Translations under genes and position numbers: made by a program
Notes under the pieces: generated by a model
Database searches by the model: none
The model's input: only the letters and a program-made list of their open reading frames with translations
Told to the model about the DNA's origin: nothing
DNA from: Clostridiales bacterium
Lineage (GTDB): Bacteria; Bacillota; Clostridia; Oscillospirales; Acutalibacteraceae
DNA: 64,000 nucleotides
Assembly: GCA_019416455.1 (NCBI GenBank)
Contig: DXXG01000004.1
Location: forward strand, 186,001 to 250,000
Reading direction: 5' to 3'
In this document: positions 58,012 through 64,000 of the stretch, in pieces
Layout of the letters: the number at the start of each line of letters is the position of its first letter
Position numbering within the stretch: position 1 is the first letter of the stretch

Positions 58012-58581
58012 ATGCGGATCATCACCGGTTCCAAAAGAGGAAAGAAGCTGGTCACCCTGGAAGGGGAACAAGTCCGGCCTACCACAGATCGAGTGAAGGA
58101 GTCTTTGTTCAATATCCTTCAATTCCAGCTGGAGGGCAGAAAGTTCCTTGACTTGTTCGCTGGGTCCGGGCAGATCGGTCTGGAGGCTTTGAGCCGTGGC
58201 GCCGCGCTGGCGGTGTTTGTGGATTCCTCCAAGGATTCTATCCGGGTGGTGGAGAAGAACGTGGCTTCCACCGGTTTGGGAGACCAGGCCAAGGTGGTGC
58301 TGGCGGATTTCGCCTCCTATTTGCGGGGGAGCCGGGAGCGGTTCGATATCGCTTTTCTGGATCCGCCTTACCGGCAAGGGCTTTTGGAAAAAGCGCTGCC
58401 TTTGGTGGCGGAGAGGATGAATCCCGGCGGGGTGATCCTCTGCGAGCATCCCAAGGACGAGACACTGCCGGAAACCGCCGGTGCTTTCCGTTTGCAGAAA
58501 AGCTATCGTTACGGGAAGATCCTGCTCACCGCTTACCGTCAGCCCACAGAGGAGCAGGCCCATGGGGAGACGGGAGACTGA
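58012..58581 (+). CDS. rsmD: 16S rRNA (guanine966-N2)-methyltransferase RsmD
   Basis: The protein is 189 residues. It begins MRIITGSKRGKKL and has RPTTDRVKESLFNIL, the SAM-binding DLFAGSGQIGLEAL and the catalytic DPPY (FLDPPYRQG). It methylates 16S rRNA in the 30S subunit. It pairs with coaD 31 bp downstream, the conserved arrangement in Firmicutes. Confidence 0.95.
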   Translation: MRIITGSKRGKKLVTLEGEQVRPTTDRVKESLFNILQFQLEGRKFLDLFAGSGQIGLEALSRGAALAVFVDSSKDSIRVVEKNVASTGLGDQAKVVLADFASYLRGSRERFDIAFLDPPYRQGLLEKALPLVAERMNPGGVILCEHPKDETLPETAGAFRLQKSYRYGKILLTAYRQPTEEQAHGETGD

Positions 58582-58612
58582 CCCGCCCACACCTGTTAAG
58601 GAGAGAGATACC

Positions 58613-59104
58613 ATGAAACTTGCCGTTTATCCGGGCAGCTTTGATCCTGTCACTTTGGGTCATCTGGACATCATCGTACGGGCCAGCAAGATCTTCGACA
58701 AGCTGATCGTGGGGGTTCCCACAAATCCCGAGAAGCACGCCAGCTTTACTGTGGAAGAGCGCGTGGAGCTGCTGCGCCGGGCCATCCAGGCCGAGGGCCT
58801 GCAAAATGTGGAGATCGATGGTGTGGACGGTCTTTTGGCTGACTATGCCAAGCGTCGGGGCGCTATGGTGGTGGTCAAGGGACTGCGGGCGCTGTCTGAT
58901 TTTGAATACGAGTTCCAGCAGGCTTTGACCAACAAGAAGCTGAATCCTGAGCTGGAGACCATGTTTTTGGCTACCAGTGCCGAGAACATGTTCTTGAGTT
59001 CCAGCATGGTCAAGCAGGTGGCCGGTTTTGGGGGAGATATTTCTCACTTTGTGCCCGCCTGCATTTTGCGGACCATTCAGGAGCGGCTTTGCAGCAAGCT
59101 GTAA
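58613..59104 (+). CDS. coaD: Phosphopantetheine adenylyltransferase
   Basis: The protein is 163 residues from ATG 58613 (MKLAVYPGSFDPVTLGHLDI), with AAGGAGAG upstream. The nucleotidyltransferase motif GSFDPVTLGH and the C-terminal ENMFLSSSMVKQ motif are intact. It makes dephospho-CoA from phosphopantetheine and ATP. It is followed by a coiled-coil protein gene. Confidence 0.96.
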   Translation: MKLAVYPGSFDPVTLGHLDIIVRASKIFDKLIVGVPTNPEKHASFTVEERVELLRRAIQAEGLQNVEIDGVDGLLADYAKRRGAMVVVKGLRALSDFEYEFQQALTNKKLNPELETMFLATSAENMFLSSSMVKQVAGFGGDISHFVPACILRTIQERLCSKL

Positions 59105-59221
59105 GAAATCGGCTTTTCCGGGCGCGGCTTCCCGTGCCCGCAGAATAGAGCGCTTTCCCCATTACCACCTTCCTTTGGGGAAAGAATCAGTGGACAGAGA
59201 AGAGAAAGGAATGGGTTCACC

Positions 59222-59701
59222 ATGAGCAATAATCAGGCTACCATTGAGGATCTGATCGACGAGATGTACGACGTCCTGGACAAGGGATGGAGAATGCCCC
59301 TTTCCGCCGGCAAGGTGTTTGTGGACGGGGAAGAGGTGCGTCAGATCCTGGATGAGATCAAGGAAGAGATTCCTTCGGAGGTGCGCAAGGCGAAAGCTAT
59401 CGTGGCGGACCGTGCCCAGATCATCAGCGAGGCACAGCGGGAAGCGGAGACCATCATCCGGGTGGCGGAAGAGAAAGCAAAAGCCCTGGTCAACCAGGAG
59501 GAGATCGTCCGCCAGGCCCAGGCTAAGGCCAACGAGCTGATTGCCCAAGCCCAGGCAAAGTTCAAAGAAATGCGCAAAGCAAGCAACGACTATGTGGACG
59601 ATTTGATGCGCCGCACTGATGAATCCCTGTCTGAAAATCTGGCCGAGCTGCGGAAAACTCGCCAGAGCATCAAGAGCTCCCAACGCAACACACAAATGTG
59701 A
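59222..59701 (+). CDS. Coiled-coil protein of unknown function downstream of coaD
   Basis: The protein is 159 residues; ATG 59222 follows GAAAGGAATGG. An N-terminal segment (IEDLIDEMYDVLDKGWRMPLS) with DGEEVRQILDEIKEEIP is followed by a long Ala/Glu/Lys-rich coiled coil from about 60 to 140. It resembles DivIVA/ATP-synthase-b-like scaffolds in composition, and such genes are commonly found after coaD in Clostridia. No membrane segment. A role in cell envelope or division is only a suggestion. Confidence 0.65.
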   Translation: MSNNQATIEDLIDEMYDVLDKGWRMPLSAGKVFVDGEEVRQILDEIKEEIPSEVRKAKAIVADRAQIISEAQREAETIIRVAEEKAKALVNQEEIVRQAQAKANELIAQAQAKFKEMRKASNDYVDDLMRRTDESLSENLAELRKTRQSIKSSQRNTQM

Positions 59702-59757
59702 GATGTAGATTTAAACTCCACTTTGTGTAAAGTGCTGAAATTTAACAGGCAATTTTG

Positions 59758-59790
59758 TTCCCTTCACTAGATATAGTGAAGGGAATTTTT
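59758..59790 (+). terminator. Terminator of the coiled-coil protein gene
   Basis: TTCCCTTCACTA-gata-TAGTGAAGGGAA, a perfect 12-bp stem, then TTTTTG. Confidence 0.9.
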
Positions 59791-59859
59791 GTTTGCACAC
59801 CATCAGGCCGAACAAAGCTTCGATACCCGGAAATACCTGGCTTTTCCAGGATTTCCGGG

Positions 59860-59888
59860 TTGCTTTTAAGGGGGAGATGTTTTATAAT
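59860..59888 (+). promoter_or_regulatory. Promoter of the mraZ division cluster
   Basis: TTGCTT at 59860-59865, 17-bp spacer, TATAAT at 59883-59888. Confidence 0.8.
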
Positions 59889-59900
59889 GAATGGCATCAG

Positions 59901-59950
59901 GTGGGTAAAAGTGGGTGAAAGTACCACGATGTGGGTGATTGGTGGTTGAA
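59901..59950 (+). promoter_or_regulatory. MraZ operator with 10-bp phased boxes
   Basis: GTGGGT occurs at 59901, 59911 and 59931, with a related GGTGGT at 59941 and GTACCA at 59921: five units on a strict 10-bp grid just downstream of the promoter. MraZ of other bacteria binds TGGG-type repeats spaced 10 bp in its own leader (family knowledge), so autorepression is expected here. Confidence 0.82.
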
Positions 59951-60010
59951 AGTGCCACAAAATCCCCAGCAGCGGCTTTTCCCCCTGAACGTGGAAAGGG
60001 AACAGCGCTT

Positions 60011-60430
60011 ATGTTGACGGGTGAGTATCAACATAATATGGACTTAAAGGGCCGTGTGACCGTGCCCTCCAAGTTCCGTGAAGACCTGGGCGACACATTT
60101 TATGTGTGCAAAGGCCTTGACGGCTGTCTTTTTCTGCTTTCCAGAGCCCAGTGGGACAAGCTGGTGGAGAAGGTCTCCGCCATTCCTCTGGCCCAGGGCA
60201 AAGGCATCCAGCGTTACTTCTTCTCCGGCGCCGCCGAGGTGGAACCGGATAAGCAGGGGCGTATCCTCATCCCCCAGAACCTGCGGGAACACGCGGGGCT
60301 GGAAAAGGACGTGACCGTCATTGGCGCGGCAGTCCGGGCGGAGATCTGGGATACGGCCCGTTGGAACGCTTACAACGAGAGCCAGACTGACGAGGCCATT
60401 GAGGCCTCCATGAACCTGCTGGACTTCTAA
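60011..60430 (+). CDS. mraZ: Transcriptional regulator MraZ
   Basis: The protein is 139 residues. ATG 60011 (MLTGEYQHNMDLKGRVTVPSKF) gives the family length. Two AbrB-like half domains are seen: DLKGRVTVPSKFRE and DKQGRILIPQNLRE. It is a DNA-binding regulator of the division and cell wall cluster. It lies 12 bp upstream of rsmH. The upstream phased boxes support autoregulation. Confidence 0.95.
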   Translation: MLTGEYQHNMDLKGRVTVPSKFREDLGDTFYVCKGLDGCLFLLSRAQWDKLVEKVSAIPLAQGKGIQRYFFSGAAEVEPDKQGRILIPQNLREHAGLEKDVTVIGAAVRAEIWDTARWNAYNESQTDEAIEASMNLLDF

Positions 60431-60442
60431 GGCGGGAAACAA

Positions 60443-61378
60443 ATGGAATTTCATCACAAACCGGTATTATTTGAGGAAACAATCGACTCTCTGGCCATTC
60501 GGCCGGAGGGGATCTATATTGACGGCACCATGGGAGGCGGCGGCCACTCCGAGGCCATCCTGAAAAGATTGACCACGGGCATGCTTCTTTCCATCGACCA
60601 AGACCCGGACGCCATCAAGGCTGCGGGGGAACGGCTGGAGAAATATCCCCAGTCTGTACGTGTGCGTGGCAATTTCGCTCAGATGGGGGAGATCGCCAAA
60701 GCTCAGGGCATTGACGCTGTGGACGGGGTCCTGATGGACATCGGGGTGTCCTCCTATCAGCTGGACACGCCGGAACGGGGCTTTTCCTATCACCACGACG
60801 CCCCACTGGATATGCGCATGAGCCAGGAAGGTCCTTCTGCCAGGGATCTGGTGAACGACCTGGAAGAGCGGCAGCTGGCGGATATCATCTTCCGTTACGG
60901 CGAGGACCGCAGCGCTCGGCGTATCGCCCAGGGTATCTGCCAGGCCAGGGAAAAGGCTCCTATCGAGACTACCGCTCAGCTGGCGGAGATCATCAAGGAG
61001 TCGGTTCCGGCGGCAGTGCGCAGAGCGGAAGGGCACCCGGCAAGAAAGACTTTCCAAGCCTTGCGGATCGCGGTCAACGGCGAGTTGGACAGGCTTGAGG
61101 AAGGACTGGCGGCAGGATTCCAGTTGCTGAAGCCCGGCGGCCGTTTGGCGGTGATCACCTTCCACTCTTTGGAAGACAGGATCGTCAAGCAACAGATGCA
61201 GGAATGGTGCCAGGGCTGTATCTGTCCCAAGGATTTCCCCGTGTGTGTCTGCGGCAGGAAACCCCAGGGAAAACTGGTGTACAAAAAAGGGCTTGCCCCC
61301 TCCCCAAAAGAGGTGGAGGAAAATCCCCGCGCTCGCAGCGCTCGGCTGCGGGTGATCGAAAAACTCCCTCAGGAGTGA
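60443..61378 (+). CDS. rsmH: 16S rRNA (cytosine1402-N4)-methyltransferase
   Basis: The protein is 311 residues. Signatures: HKPVLFEETIDSL, IDGTMGGGGHSEAIL (SAM binding), DGVLMDIGVSSYQLD, and the C-terminal VITFHSLEDRIVKQ. It methylates C1402 in the 16S decoding centre. It is in the usual place between mraZ and ftsL. Confidence 0.96.
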   Translation: MEFHHKPVLFEETIDSLAIRPEGIYIDGTMGGGGHSEAILKRLTTGMLLSIDQDPDAIKAAGERLEKYPQSVRVRGNFAQMGEIAKAQGIDAVDGVLMDIGVSSYQLDTPERGFSYHHDAPLDMRMSQEGPSARDLVNDLEERQLADIIFRYGEDRSARRIAQGICQAREKAPIETTAQLAEIIKESVPAAVRRAEGHPARKTFQALRIAVNGELDRLEEGLAAGFQLLKPGGRLAVITFHSLEDRIVKQQMQEWCQGCICPKDFPVCVCGRKPQGKLVYKKGLAPSPKEVEENPRARSARLRVIEKLPQE

Positions 61379-61421
61379 CCAGCGGGGAAAGCATTTGAAA
61401 AAACAGAAAGGGAACACGCTT

Positions 61422-61970
61422 ATGTCCAGAATTTCTTCAGAAGCCTACGATTTTTCCTTGTTTGAGGAGAACACCTCTGTACAGGAAACCGCTCACTGGG
61501 ACAACACAGAGCCCAAGCGGGAATCTCAGAGGGAGGAGCGAAAAAGCTCCCGGGAAAATGTTGTAGAGCTGCCCAAGCGGGGGCTGGAAAAGAACGCCCG
61601 GCCTAAGCGACACCCTCTGCGGCTGGCGGGAACGGTTCTCTGTTTTGGGATCATATTCGCCACTGTGATCACGGTGGTGTATAATCAGGTGCAGCTCACA
61701 GAGCTGTCGGATCAGATCACTACCACAACCAAGCAGCTGGAAGAAGCGGAAAGCTTGGAGATCCAGCTGAACATGGCTGCGGCCCAGATGATGGACGGCG
61801 CCGCGGTAGAAAAGTACGCCCAGGAAGAACTGGGGATGAGTAAGGTCACTGGAAACCAGGTCACCTATGTGGATGTGGCTCGGGAGGATCAGGGCACCGT
61901 GGTGCGGGAGACTTCCGGCGGGTCTTTGCTGGACAAGCTTTGGTCTGCTATCCAGTCTATGTTTCAATGA
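61422..61970 (+). CDS. ftsL: Cell division protein FtsL-like
   Basis: The protein is 182 residues from ATG 61422 (MSRISSEAYDFSLF), with GAAAGGG 9 bases upstream; a TTG at 61395 is less likely. A charged cytoplasmic head of about 80 residues is followed by one transmembrane helix at about 78-98 and a coiled-coil external part (LTELSDQITTTTKQLEEAESLE). Topology and place in the cluster fit FtsL, the septal scaffold that works with DivIC and FtsI. The sequence itself is poorly conserved, so assignment is mainly positional. Confidence 0.75.
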   Translation: MSRISSEAYDFSLFEENTSVQETAHWDNTEPKRESQREERKSSRENVVELPKRGLEKNARPKRHPLRLAGTVLCFGIIFATVITVVYNQVQLTELSDQITTTTKQLEEAESLEIQLNMAAAQMMDGAAVEKYAQEELGMSKVTGNQVTYVDVAREDQGTVVRETSGGSLLDKLWSAIQSMFQ

Positions 61971-62012
61971 GACGTGAAAAGCGTGTAATTGGACGCGCTT
62001 CGTTCGATATTG

Positions 62013-62155
62013 TATGGGGTTTTGAATAAAGTTTTTGGATGGGCGGCAGGGCCTACCCATAGGGGGGCCGGGAACGCTTATCCCTGCGGGGGTGGACTGC
62101 CCCCAGAACGCAAAGGGATGCGGCCCACGGTAGCGCGGGCCGCGTTTGTTTGCTT
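62013..62155 (+). ncRNA. Candidate structured RNA or attenuator
   Basis: GGCC and ACCC arms near 62050 pair with GGGG and GGCC near 62067; ATCCCT near 62087 can pair with AGGGAT near 62114, enclosing a GGGGG/CCCCC hairpin. The series ends with the terminator at 62120-62155. No RNA family is recognised; a plain transcription attenuator is the simpler reading. Confidence 0.3.
62120..62155 (+). terminator. Terminator within the ftsL-PBP interval
   Basis: GCGGCCC (62120-62126) pairs with GGGCCGC (62137-62143), then GTTTGTTTGCTTT. The tail overlaps the -35 of the next promoter. Confidence 0.7.
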
Positions 62156-62178
62156 TAAGAGGGAAAATATGATATAAT
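62150..62178 (+). promoter_or_regulatory. Promoter of the PBP gene
   Basis: TTGCTT at 62150-62155, 17-bp spacer, TATAAT at 62173-62178. The same -35 hexamer is used by mraZ. Confidence 0.78.
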
Positions 62179-62461
62179 AAAAAATACCTATTTTTTGGCG
62201 CGGGCATGTTTTTCCGTTCCTACGGCTTCCATGGAGGGAACGATTTTGAAATGTACCTTGCTCCAAGCAGAGTGTAATACATGATCTGTTTATGCGGCGT
62301 GAAATGGCCTGATGGGAGTGGGCACATAACTGGCCGCTCTGCGGAATACAGATTGTGAGAGACCAGTAGATTTTGAACGAGGGAGGAGAGCCAAGAGGGA
62401 TCTTGACTCTTATTTTGATGCCGGGTAGAGCGCAACCAAATAGACAGGCGGTGAGTTGAAT

Positions 62462-64000
62462 TTGGCAAAAGGAACGACAGAAAAAATGTGGCGCAAGGCC
62501 ATGGGTCTTACGGCTGTGCTTGTGTTTATCGGGTTTGGCGCCGTGCTGGTCAGCCTGTTCCGTTGGCAGATCGTCCGAGGTGAGGAACTGAGCAACGCTG
62601 CCTTGGATCAAAGCCTGGTCAGCACTACCTTGAGCGCCATGCGTGGCACTGTCTATGACGCCACCGGCAAAGTGCTGGCTCAAAGCGCCAGCGTGTGGAC
62701 TGTGGTGCTGGAGCCCGCGTATTTTGACAACTACGAGGATCGGGACCCAGACGAAGTGCGGCGGACAGTTGCCTCGGGGCTGGCTCCCATCTTGGATATG
62801 GATGAGGAGGTAATTTACGAAAAGACCCAGGGAAATAGTTACTTCGTCTATTTGAAACGGCGGGTAGAAACCAATATCCGGGATGAGATCAATAAGTTCC
62901 TGGAGGACAATGAGATTACCGCGGGCGTGCGGCTCATCGAGGATTACAAGCGGTATTATCCCTATGGGACCGTTGCTTCCACTGTGCTCGGTTTTACCGG
63001 AACCGACGGCCAGGGCCTGGAAGGTTTGGAGCTTCAGTACGATACAGAGCTCAGCGGCACCGCGGGCCGCCTGATCTCCGCCCAAAACGCTTTGGGCACG
63101 GATATGCCCTTTGAATATGAGCAGTATGTGGAGGCTGAGGACGGTTACAATCTGGTGCTTACCATCGATGAGACCGTTCAAAGCATTCTGGAGAAATACC
63201 TGGCGGAAGGCGTGGAGCAGTTCAAGGTAAAGAACGGCGCCGTGGCCATTTTGATGGACGTGGATACAGGAGCGATCCTGGGCATGGCCACCACACCCAC
63301 TTACGACCCCAACGATCCCTTTACCATTTACGATAAAGGACTTCAAGAAGAGATCAATGCTCTTTCCGGGGAAGAGCAGGATGAGGCCTTCAACGCCGCC
63401 CAGCTGAAACAGTGGCGGAATAAAGCGGTGACTGACACCTATTATCCCGGTTCCGTGTTCAAAATGTGTACGTATGCCATGGGACTGGAAGAAGGGGTGG
63501 TCTCTGAGGACAGTACCTTCACCTGTACCGGAAGTATTACAGTGCCGGGCTGGGATGATCCCATCAACTGCTGGTACCATGCGGGCCACGGCACGGAGAC
63601 GTTCCGGCAAGGCCTGTACAATTCCTGCAACCCCTGGGCCATTCATATCGGCCAGCTTTTGGGCGGAGAGACCTTCGCTAAATACCGGGAAGCGTTTGGT
63701 TTTACGGAAAGCACCGGCATCGACCTGCCCGGTGAGGCGACTACTCTTTATCACAGCGAGGAAGAGCTGGTGTTGACAGCATCCAACCTGGCTGTGGAAT
63801 CTTTCGGACAGAACTTCAGTATCACCCCCATCCATATGATCACCGCGGCGGCGGCTATCGCCAATGGCGGTTACTTGGTGACTCCCCATGTGATGGACCG
63901 AATCGTGGATCAGGACGGCAACATCGTGGAGACAGCCGACACCAGCTATCGTCGGCAGGTAGTGTCCCAGGAGACCTGTGATGTGATCATCGACACCATG
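62462..64000 (+). CDS. Class B penicillin-binding protein (FtsI/SpoVD type), partial
   Basis: The frame is open to the window end, so 513 codons are visible. TTG 62462 (MAKGTTEKMWRKAMG) lies behind AGGCGGTGAG. A signal-anchor helix spans about residues 15-36, followed by the dimerisation part (LSAMRGTVYDATGKVLAQS) and the transpeptidase domain with SxxK at Ser331-Lys334 (YPGSVFK) and SxN at Ser388-Asn390 (NSCNP). It cross-links septal or spore cortex peptidoglycan. Whether it is FtsI or SpoVD depends on C-terminal PASTA domains beyond the window. Confidence 0.9.
   Translation, partial: MAKGTTEKMWRKAMGLTAVLVFIGFGAVLVSLFRWQIVRGEELSNAALDQSLVSTTLSAMRGTVYDATGKVLAQSASVWTVVLEPAYFDNYEDRDPDEVRRTVASGLAPILDMDEEVIYEKTQGNSYFVYLKRRVETNIRDEINKFLEDNEITAGVRLIEDYKRYYPYGTVASTVLGFTGTDGQGLEGLELQYDTELSGTAGRLISAQNALGTDMPFEYEQYVEAEDGYNLVLTIDETVQSILEKYLAEGVEQFKVKNGAVAILMDVDTGAILGMATTPTYDPNDPFTIYDKGLQEEINALSGEEQDEAFNAAQLKQWRNKAVTDTYYPGSVFKMCTYAMGLEEGVVSEDSTFTCTGSITVPGWDDPINCWYHAGHGTETFRQGLYNSCNPWAIHIGQLLGGETFAKYREAFGFTESTGIDLPGEATTLYHSEEELVLTASNLAVESFGQNFSITPIHMITAAAAIANGGYLVTPHVMDRIVDQDGNIVETADTSYRRQVVSQETCDVIIDTM

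Larger units (their letters stand above)
59702..60010. other. 309-bp regulatory interval upstream of mraZ
   Basis: Holds the terminator of the coiled-coil gene (59758-59790), an imperfect CCGGAAAT/ATTTCCGG inverted repeat at 59827-59858, the mraZ promoter and the phased operator boxes. No gene. Confidence 0.7.
61971..62461. other. 491-bp structured interval between ftsL and the PBP gene
   Basis: Unusually long for this cluster. The left half (about 62013-62155) is a GC-rich series of hairpins ending in a terminator; the right half holds a promoter at 62150-62178 and a 280-nt leader with no open frame. It is discussed as a possible RNA region. Confidence 0.6.

Noticed and set aside
62078..63889. 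603-codon open frame on the minus strand across the PBP gene
   Set aside because: Antisense shadow of a PBP with intact catalytic motifs; no ribosome site and no recognisable domain.
1..64000. CRISPR array, rRNA operon or insertion sequence
   Set aside because: No regularly spaced repeat series, no rRNA stretch and no transposase gene were seen in the window.

Overview
The window reads as Clostridia, most likely a spore-forming gut Oscillospiraceae/Ruminococcaceae-type Firmicute (inference). The chromosome right of about 13 kb is GC-rich, carries spoIIGA-sigE, and shows Firmicute gene orders such as ylxM-ffh-rpsP-khpA-rimM-trmD and mraZ-rsmH-ftsL-PBP. The first 12.4 kb is clearly more AT-rich and is the right end of an integrative conjugative element (ICE).

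1-12.45 kb, ICE: the end of a VirB4-type ATPase, a class B sortase and a membrane-anchored CHAP hydrolase (transfer module); XRE and small HTH regulators; a very AT-rich cargo of response regulator, histidine kinase, ABC ATPase and two permeases; a sigma-region-4-like regulator; a PemK/MazF-type protein with an HTH partner; and a tyrosine integrase. Beyond the integrase lie four 10-bp repeats flanking an intact tRNA-Ser(CGA). Then comes the element boundary, where a second tRNA-Ser(CGA) is cut at its anticodon loop.

12.45-13.0 kb: two further degraded copies of the same junction (paired 10-bp repeats, 85-86 bp, core, tRNA-Ser 5' half) follow in tandem. This suggests serial insertion, with each element supplying a new tRNA-Ser that the next one hit.

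13.1-19.5 kb: a binding lipoprotein fused to a peptidoglycan-binding domain, MATE and EamA transporters, nagB, an ECF-like membrane protein and two TM2 proteins.

19.8-28.7 kb: a tightly coupled phage-like operon with portal, protease, capsid, connectors and a Mu-type baseplate series. No sheath, tube, tape measure, terminase, lysis or integrase gene is recognisable. It looks like a reduced or domesticated particle.

28.8-33.2 kb: hflX, an ECF sigma/anti-sigma pair and a VTT-domain membrane protein. 33.3-42.9 kb: an arginine biosynthesis cluster (argG, Nudix, argHCJ, two membrane proteins, argBDF) behind a promoter with an ArgR-type box.

43-51.4 kb: a histidine phosphatase, a thioredoxin-fold protein, a NifU-like scaffold with a GGGtGRT protein, a SLOG protein, sigE/spoIIGA, ldh and a threonine aldolase. 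51.6-64 kb: translation and secretion genes, HPr, uvrC, rsmD, coaD, a coiled-coil protein, and the start of the division cluster. mraZ has phased operator boxes, and a 490-bp structured gap precedes a PBP that runs off the window.
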